Shown: one piece after another, positions 6,701 through 10,167 of the stretch | Layout: each line of letters starts with the position of its first letter | Numbering within the stretch: the first letter of the stretch is position 1 | DNA from: Bacteroidales bacterium UBA2764 | Lineage (GTDB): Bacteria; Bacteroidota; Bacteroidia; Bacteroidales; Paludibacteraceae | Reading direction: 5' to 3' | NCBI GenBank assembly: GCA_002352705.1 | Contig: DEIW01000101.1 | Location: forward strand, 1-10,167 | DNA length: 10,167 bases | Translations under genes and position numbers: made by a program | The notes under the pieces: generated by a model | The model's database searches: none | Told to the model about the DNA's origin: nothing | Seen by the model: the letters and a program-made list of their open reading frames with translations, nothing else

Positions 6701-9700
6701 AGATATAGCCATCCGCTGTATCAAACGTACCATGTACGTTCACTATAGCATCTTCTAATGCAGATGCATCACGTACCGAACTCGGAATGGATCCATTATT
6801 TACTCCATCATCAAAAGAAGGAGAGTAGGCCACTTTGGCTGCACTATTCGACCAATCGCTTGCGTCGTAAATATACAAAGAGCCCTCAAGTACATCTTGT
6901 TTTTTTTGATCCGTTACGTAAACCTTTGCTTCCTTATCGATCTCCAACTCCGAAGACGGGATAAGCGCGGTGTTTTGCGTAAAGTCAAGCGTTCCGCTCA
7001 ACAAGTGCAACTTGAAGTTATAGGTAATCGGCAACACATACTGACCGGAGTTCATCACCAGATCCTGTGTAAAATGTGCTCCCATATTACTTGCTGCCTG
7101 GCCAATGCTCTGCATCTGTGAACCAAAAGCTCCGGAAGCCAAAGTTTGCTCTAAGTTATTCAGCAAGGGCGAAGAAGCCAAGTTGATTACCAGGCTACCA
7201 ATGTGTGCGGCACTATTAATCTCATATACTTGCTGATCCTTGGAAGCGTCGTACCATTTGCGTACCCAAGTGTTTTCTTCGTCCGCTTCCTGGTCCATTA
7301 AGAATATCGCTACATCGACATCGGTCACACCAATAATTTGGATATCATTGGCGCACATCATAATATGTGCATCGTTCAAGTCGGCAGAAACGGATGTAGC
7401 TGCAGTCAATCGCGCACCGGCGTGATATTTAGTCGGCACCTCTATGTTTTGAACGAAATATGCATTGATTGGGAAACGACTATCTTTGGTAACTAAGCCT
7501 ATCGCATTCATCATCGTATTTCCCCAGTCGCCCATCTGGAACATCTCATGAATGGTCGCGCCACGACGAGCATCGATTTCGCCCATTGGAACCACATGTG
7601 TTGTGGTATTCTTATGCTCCACATCACCGGCTACGTAGCCCCATGCATAGAGATGAGAGTTATTCTGCAAGGTTACTTTACTTCCTGCATTCATCTGTAA
7701 CATTGCATAAGGTCCTGTTACAGAACCTGTTCGTGCAGATAAAGCCGAGTATTGCGTTCCGCTCACCTCTATCGTGCCGAATACATCCAAATTGGCTCCG
7801 TCAAGCAAAGTTAACTTGCGGAACGTCGAAGGACGAGTGTACGAATTTTCGCGCTCAACAACAGAAGTTACAGCGGCCTGATCATTACTCTTCGGGATAA
7901 GGAGTGTAGCATTGCTCGGCAAGGTATAATAACCGGCAGGCAAGATATAATCATTATCCATGATGATGAGCACCTTCTCGCTTGCACTCGTGTTATTAGC
8001 ATAAGCAAGCGCGTCTTCCAAAGAAGAGTAAGATACAGCGCCAATATGACATACGCTCACACCGGCTGCCCGAGCTTGCTCTGCAGATCCGGCAAAGAAC
8101 TCATATCCTTCGCGGAACTCCGGACCGGATGTATTACGCCATACTTGTTTGTCCAACACTTCGGTTTCGTTATCCGTATTCGTCTGGAAATAACCTGAAA
8201 CAAATACCGCGTTGCCGGAATTCGAATGCCACAATTTAGCGGGGTCTTCGAACTTACCGCAGTTAACAGTAGTTGTTCCATCTTGGCAATCAAGTGCATA
8301 ATAAGAATCACCGCCTTTGATCACGGCTAATTTCTCGATAGAGATTTCTCCACCTGCATTCTGTACACCGTACTGACGGCCGATAATCGTTCCTTTATTG
8401 ATACGACATACACCGCCCCCTATTTGAACACCATGTCCAGGCGTACTACTCATCGGATTAGCGATAACCGTATTGTCAATAATACCACCATTGATAACCA
8501 ATTCTGAGCCATCACCCATCGAACCCACCATAGCGTTCATTTTACCATCGGTAATAGTTACCTTGCCTTGGGATGCAATGGCACATGACGAATAAATCGA
8601 ACCATTGATAGTAGCACCATTCTGTTCTACTTCACCGACCGTTCCTACGCCAAAGAAACCACTCAGCGTACCACCATTCAGAACCAACTTACCGAAGACG
8701 TCTGCCGCATCATTGAAGGGTCCTGCAATAATCTCACCACCATAAGGACTATACGCAATAGTGACCGTAGCACCTGCATTAACAAGCAGAGCCGCTTGTG
8801 CAATAGCCGCTTGGTCAAATTCTGATGTACGCTGGGTTTCATAATGATATTCGATATTGTACCCATTCAAATCCAAGGTGAAGGATTTAGCAGCAACCAC
8901 CTGACCTTCGTAGTTCTTATTCAGTTTGATAACATCAGTCGGGGCTGCCGCAGCAATCATGGCCGTCAAAGAACCTTCGCCTTGTTTTACCTTGTTCTTG
9001 TCATAGCGAATAGCTTCAATCTCACTCGATGCTGCTGTACGGGCATTGAGATTCGCCGTCATCTTCACACCAGCTTTGGTCTCCAAAACAGCTGTACCGC
9101 TATAGTCTGCCGGATTGGTGTTGCTGGTCGTAAAATGCACATTTACGGTCACTTTTCCCGCATTCGAGGTGTTGTAATCCCAGTTGGTTAAGCTCCAACC
9201 GTCTCCAGATACAACCGGGCTCTTGAAATCATTAGCATCTATATCCGCCTCTGCACCTGATAGCGTGAAAATAACCGCAAGGTCACATATCATGTTTCCT
9301 GCACCGTCTTCAGCAGTAGTAGTGGGTCCGCTAATCTCATAACTTCCTATACGAATCGGTTCAAAAGTAGCATAAATGACATGCTCAATCATCTCGCCCT
9401 CATGCTCACCAACCTCATAGAGCCCTTCGTACATATCATTATTTCCTCTTCCTAAATCAATTCCCATATTGGAAGAAGAAAAACCGGCAAGCCAATAGCC
9501 ATCTTCTGGTTTGGCCCATGCCTTAATACCAATCTTTGTCATACCCGACATAGATATACCCATACCGTTTACGGCCACATTAGATGTGCCTTCTACGTAT
9601 TCATTCCCACGCGGATCAGTGCTACTGGTATTTACATACACTTTTCCGCCTCCGGTAGATGAAGCATGTCCAGTCAATTGAGCACGATAAGTTTGCGCAC

Positions 9701-9848
9701 TTAACGTTGTTATCAATTGCTGAGCCAGCTCCGGATTGGATTCCTGCAGTCCTTCCAGCATACCATCCATGTTCGCCCACGCAGCATTCGTGCTCATCCC
9801 GAGCAGGAATACCAGCATTGTTAACTTAGAAAATAATTTTTTTCTCAT
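3774..9848 (-). CDS. 2024-aa secreted adhesin-like protein: beta-helix modules, InlB-B-like repeats, Bacteroidales C-terminal region
   Basis: The ATG at 9848 is chosen because it begins a clear signal peptide (MRKKLFSKLTMLVFLLGMST to NAAWA, residues 1-25) after an A-rich leader. A GTG at 9920 extends the frame by 24 codons but would bury that signal. Residues about 30-285 form an N-terminal beta-rich region. A first module starting SLTAMIAAAAPTDVIKL with TLDLNGYNIE (290 to about 340) leads into a Gly-rich beta-helix-like stretch to about 565. A second module starts near 594 (SYSSLEDALAYANN). A region with EMFQMGDWGN and YFVQNIEVPTKYHAGA (about 758-805) follows. Five InlB-B-like repeats occupy 1234-1588. 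The C-terminal part (about 1650-2000) contains HWYDVAVPWRV and DDRLIVRVDE, and the last 24 residues resemble a short secretion or sorting signal. There is no lipobox, LPXTG or catalytic motif. It is expected outside the cell or at the surface, in adhesion or structure. It has its own promoter and is co-transcribed with the 44-aa gene. Confidence 0.85.
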   Translation of the reverse strand: MRKKLFSKLTMLVFLLGMSTNAAWANMDGMLEGLQESNPELAQQLITTLSAQTYRAQLTGHASSTGGGKVYVNTSSTDPRGNEYVEGTSNVAVNGMGISMSGMTKIGIKAWAKPEDGYWLAGFSSSNMGIDLGRGNNDMYEGLYEVGEHEGEMIEHVIYATFEPIRIGSYEISGPTTTAEDGAGNMICDLAVIFTLSGAEADIDANDFKSPVVSGDGWSLTNWDYNTSNAGKVTVNVHFTTSNTNPADYSGTAVLETKAGVKMTANLNARTAASSEIEAIRYDKNKVKQGEGSLTAMIAAAAPTDVIKLNKNYEGQVVAAKSFTLDLNGYNIEYHYETQRTSEFDQAAIAQAALLVNAGATVTIAYSPYGGEIIAGPFNDAADVFGKLVLNGGTLSGFFGVGTVGEVEQNGATINGSIYSSCAIASQGKVTITDGKMNAMVGSMGDGSELVINGGIIDNTVIANPMSSTPGHGVQIGGGVCRINKGTIIGRQYGVQNAGGEISIEKLAVIKGGDSYYALDCQDGTTTVNCGKFEDPAKLWHSNSGNAVFVSGYFQTNTDNETEVLDKQVWRNTSGPEFREGYEFFAGSAEQARAAGVSVCHIGAVSYSSLEDALAYANNTSASEKVLIIMDNDYILPAGYYTLPSNATLLIPKSNDQAAVTSVVERENSYTRPSTFRKLTLLDGANLDVFGTIEVSGTQYSALSARTGSVTGPYAMLQMNAGSKVTLQNNSHLYAWGYVAGDVEHKNTTTHVVPMGEIDARRGATIHEMFQMGDWGNTMMNAIGLVTKDSRFPINAYFVQNIEVPTKYHAGARLTAATSVSADLNDAHIMMCANDIQIIGVTDVDVAIFLMDQEADEENTWVRKWYDASKDQQVYEINSAAHIGSLVINLASSPLLNNLEQTLASGAFGSQMQSIGQAASNMGAHFTQDLVMNSGQYVLPITYNFKLHLLSGTLDFTQNTALIPSSELEIDKEAKVYVTDQKKQDVLEGSLYIYDASDWSNSAAKVAYSPSFDDGVNNGSIPSSVRDASALEDAIVNVHGTFDTADGYIFTSETGGNIFSSVEDAGTFMFTSAAKDAEYHEEVKVTPSEIKNFYSAWLKNSAEWVANGGDEYAHTGGTAENTAYCYLDIDGNGGHWTLLEQDGCFVHDALNDIYYIKPQEYVAVASNVEDPSTHTYSDLAGTGRLFILLTDDEGNNCQWWEVEAKENYYHCIHPENDTYYEWDSSKNKWVEKKFTITWKDWDGSLISTYSVSYGTQAEWLSTNPTREKNLDYTYDFTGWSPALGKVTNDVTYTATYEEKQIKYTVVFVQDGGVEIERHLLARDEVPVCENVPTRTGYILQWEPGIEPVVGNKTYTATWLPEPPPTYTITFKNYDGTVLKKANGTDDAVYTVTADGTPIYDGTTPTKTVNEGKEYTYEFTGWKPTLAPATTNATYVAQFSENARTYEIKFYDENVSGVLKSENLEWGATPTPPAVSKSKTGYTYTYVWQNMADASKTIESVKGAANYKPVFTETPNKYTVTLQCNVDGACTFTGAGIYDYNTSVTPTATIKDPTAYEFVEESWKEETTHSFGERKVTGDITLSAMVKAKDVELTDLEMGIDDKETVSSATNYEDVIITSDGVEHSSQIINADNITLYGNADFVLEKPMKKMHWYDVAVPWRVDATSGIFLGNSTTPAVLGTDIELFYYNGATRAKVGAKDACWEAVKNQSKKVLEPGRAYLFLIYKTNVSSVTFRKKVQEPLLTLSTSVQQYNSLTGKQKDGGWNGIANPALFKAYLNAGEVEQAQMINADGDGYEAFTITSKPLVVGQPVYVQVAAPKSPVVANSTAYAPAPARRMTTNDRPTRYEVIISAAGANTHDDRLIVRVDESKEEDAYVIGKDLAKFGTGSSVAQMWVNRYDSKLCMNTVAPVGDAASFPMSIYAPKTGDYTIEIESAAEADGYALYLTYNGEAVWNLSDGAYTANITKGTDARYGLRVSARSPQVTTGVDEAIVDGKDKVATKVLINNQVYIIRGDKVYSIDGQLVK
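3777..3848 (-). other. possible C-terminal sorting motif of the giant protein
   Basis: The last 24 residues (2001-2024) read VLINNQVYIIRGDKV followed by YSIDGQLVK. A final Gly-x-aromatic-ile block followed by KVY-x-x-x-GQ-x-V at the extreme C-terminus is typical of many large secreted Bacteroidales proteins and resembles a shortened type IX secretion (T9SS) sorting domain. A classic type A domain would run about 70-80 residues and continue past the YxxxG block, so assignment to T9SS is tentative. Confidence 0.45.
5085..6149 (-). repeat. five InlB-B-like (Listeria-Bacteroides) protein repeats
   Basis: Residues 1234-1588 of the giant protein contain five related modules of about 65-80 residues. 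They start at FTITWKDWDG (1234), IKYTVVFVQDG (1301), YTITFKNYDG (1366), YEIKFYDENV (1445) and YTVTLQCNVDG (1517). The first three follow the ubiquitin-like InlB-B pattern: an opening beta strand with D/N-x-DG, a central TP-x-K/R segment, YDFTGW or YEFTGW, and a closing TYTATY-type strand. Modules 4 and 5 are degenerate. DNA copies are diverged, so recent duplication is not evident. In other surface proteins these modules act as stalks or binding units. Confidence 0.8.
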
Positions 9849-9952
9849 ATCTTTTATTTTTAAAATATTGTCTTCAATAATCATGCCAATTTTTGCGTCC
9901 TTATCCACATACGTACGCACACATATATTTCGGAAACACTACAAAAAGCGTG

Positions 9953-9984
9953 CAAAGTTACTATTTTTTTTTGATATACGCAAG
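9953..9984 (-). promoter_or_regulatory. Bacteroidetes-type promoter of the giant gene
   Basis: The minus strand has TAACTTTG (9960-9953), a perfect match to the Bacteroidetes -7 consensus TAnnTTTG. A TTG core (in ACTTG, at 9983-9981) lies 20 nt upstream, matching the -33 element. Transcription would begin near 9946, giving a leader of about 100 nt before the ATG at 9848. The spacer contains a run of nine A. This places the GTG at 9920 inside the transcript but close to its 5' end. Confidence 0.75.
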
Positions 9985-10040
9985 TTTATCATTCTTTTTG
10001 AGCAAAAAAAAACATTTTTGACAAATAAATATTGCAAAAA
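9964..10040. promoter_or_regulatory. A-tract-rich region upstream of the promoter
   Basis: Runs of five to nine A or T occur at 9964-9972, 9995-9999, 10004-10012, 10015-10019 and 10036-10040. Several centres are separated by roughly whole helical turns (about 29, 11, 9 and 21 bp). Such tracts bend DNA and can act like an UP element or as binding sites for nucleoid proteins. A regulatory role is inference. Confidence 0.35.
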
Positions 10041-10062
10041 CACCCGCGGTCATTCTCGGGTG
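10036..10062 (-). terminator. hairpin with T-run, possible terminator of a gene beyond the right edge
   Basis: On the minus strand CACCCG (10062-10057) pairs with CGGGTG (10046-10041) across a 10-nt loop, and TTTTTG follows at once. This suits an intrinsic terminator for a minus-strand gene ending outside the window. The stem is short, and its sequence overlaps the degenerate end of the 11-bp repeat array, so it could be a by-product of that array. Confidence 0.45.
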
Positions 10063-10119
10063 ATTGTCGGTCCAATGTCGATGCATTGTCGGTCCATTGT
10101 CGGTCCATTCCCGATACAT
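10054..10119. repeat. tandem array of 11-bp units
   Basis: Six consecutive 11-bp units follow the plus-strand consensus TGTCGGTCCAT. Units at 10087-10097 and 10098-10108 match exactly, 10065-10075 and 10076-10086 match at 10 and 9 positions, and the outer units 10054-10064 and 10109-10119 match at 7. The array lies in the gene-free region upstream of the giant gene, beyond the A-tracts. I see no coding sequence across it. Confidence 0.8.
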
Positions 10120-10131
10120 GAAGCCTTTGGG

Positions 10132-10167
10132 GTAGTTTGAGCTTCGCTTGTTTGAGGTAGTTTGAGC
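10132..10167. repeat. direct repeat GTAGTTTGAGC at the right edge
   Basis: GTAGTTTGAGC occurs at 10132-10142 and 10157-10167, with a partial copy GTTTGAG at 10150-10156 between them. The repeat reaches the window edge, so its full extent is unknown. It belongs to the same gene-free stretch as the 11-bp array but has a different unit. Confidence 0.6.

Noticed and set aside
6900..6907. Run of eight A in the coding strand of the giant gene as a slippage switch
   Set aside because: A single homopolymer of this length is common in AT-rich codons (Gln-Lys-Lys-Gln here). The frame is intact and no other sign of switching is present.
9849..9920. Longer start (GTG at 9920) for the giant protein
   Set aside because: The signal peptide begins exactly at the ATG at 9848, and the added 24 residues would hide it.
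9736..10140. 134-codon plus-strand frame across the promoter region
   Set aside because: It runs antisense to the signal peptide, then through the promoter, A-tracts and the 11-bp array, and encodes low-complexity sequence with no domain.
10043..10167. CRISPR-like array
   Set aside because: The units are 11 bp and directly adjacent with no spacers, and no cas gene is visible.

Overview
The window looks like Bacteroidales DNA, probably from a gut or rumen lineage; I cannot name the genus. The evidence is a perfect Bacteroidetes-type -7 promoter element (TAACTTTG), A-rich leaders in place of Shine-Dalgarno sites, two DUF4105 (Lnb_N-type) envelope proteins, a giant secreted protein with Listeria-Bacteroides (InlB-B-like) repeats and a YIIRGDKVYSIDGQLVK-type C-terminus, and a 44-aa 'MKKTYSKP' small protein of a style common in this order. 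All genes supported here lie on the minus strand, so transcription runs right to left.

Layout in transcription order. (1) 9849-10167 holds no supported gene. It contains direct repeats, a tandem array of 11-bp units, a minus-strand hairpin with a T-run that may end a gene beyond the right edge, a series of A-tracts, and the promoter of the giant gene. (2) 9848-3774 encodes a 2024-aa secreted, adhesin-like protein: signal peptide, beta-helix-like modules, five InlB-B-like repeats, a Bacteroidales C-terminal region and a short possible sorting motif. (3) 3761-3627 is a 44-aa gene 12 nt downstream of the giant gene, followed at once by a hairpin (3621-3600). (4) 3576-265 is a compact operon: a DUF4105 protein with five C-terminal membrane segments, a shorter DUF4105 paralogue with one membrane anchor, and a stand-alone condensation (CoA-dependent acyltransferase fold) protein whose HHxxxDG motif is degenerate. 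(5) At the left edge, 204-1 is the N-terminal 68 codons of another gene in the same direction.

Recurrent feature: several gene junctions carry their own short-repeat family. There are heptamers (ATTGGAG/ATTTGAG) at the second DUF4105/condensation junction and again inside the condensation gene, ATTACG-type repeats before the left-edge gene, and 11-mers before the giant gene. The heptamers inside coding sequence have a unit length that is not a multiple of three, so copy-number change would switch the reading frame.

Functional reading: the giant gene and its small partner form one surface-protein unit. The DUF4105 pair plus the acyltransferase-fold protein form a probable envelope acyl-transfer unit. 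The second statement is inference from family membership and gene order only.
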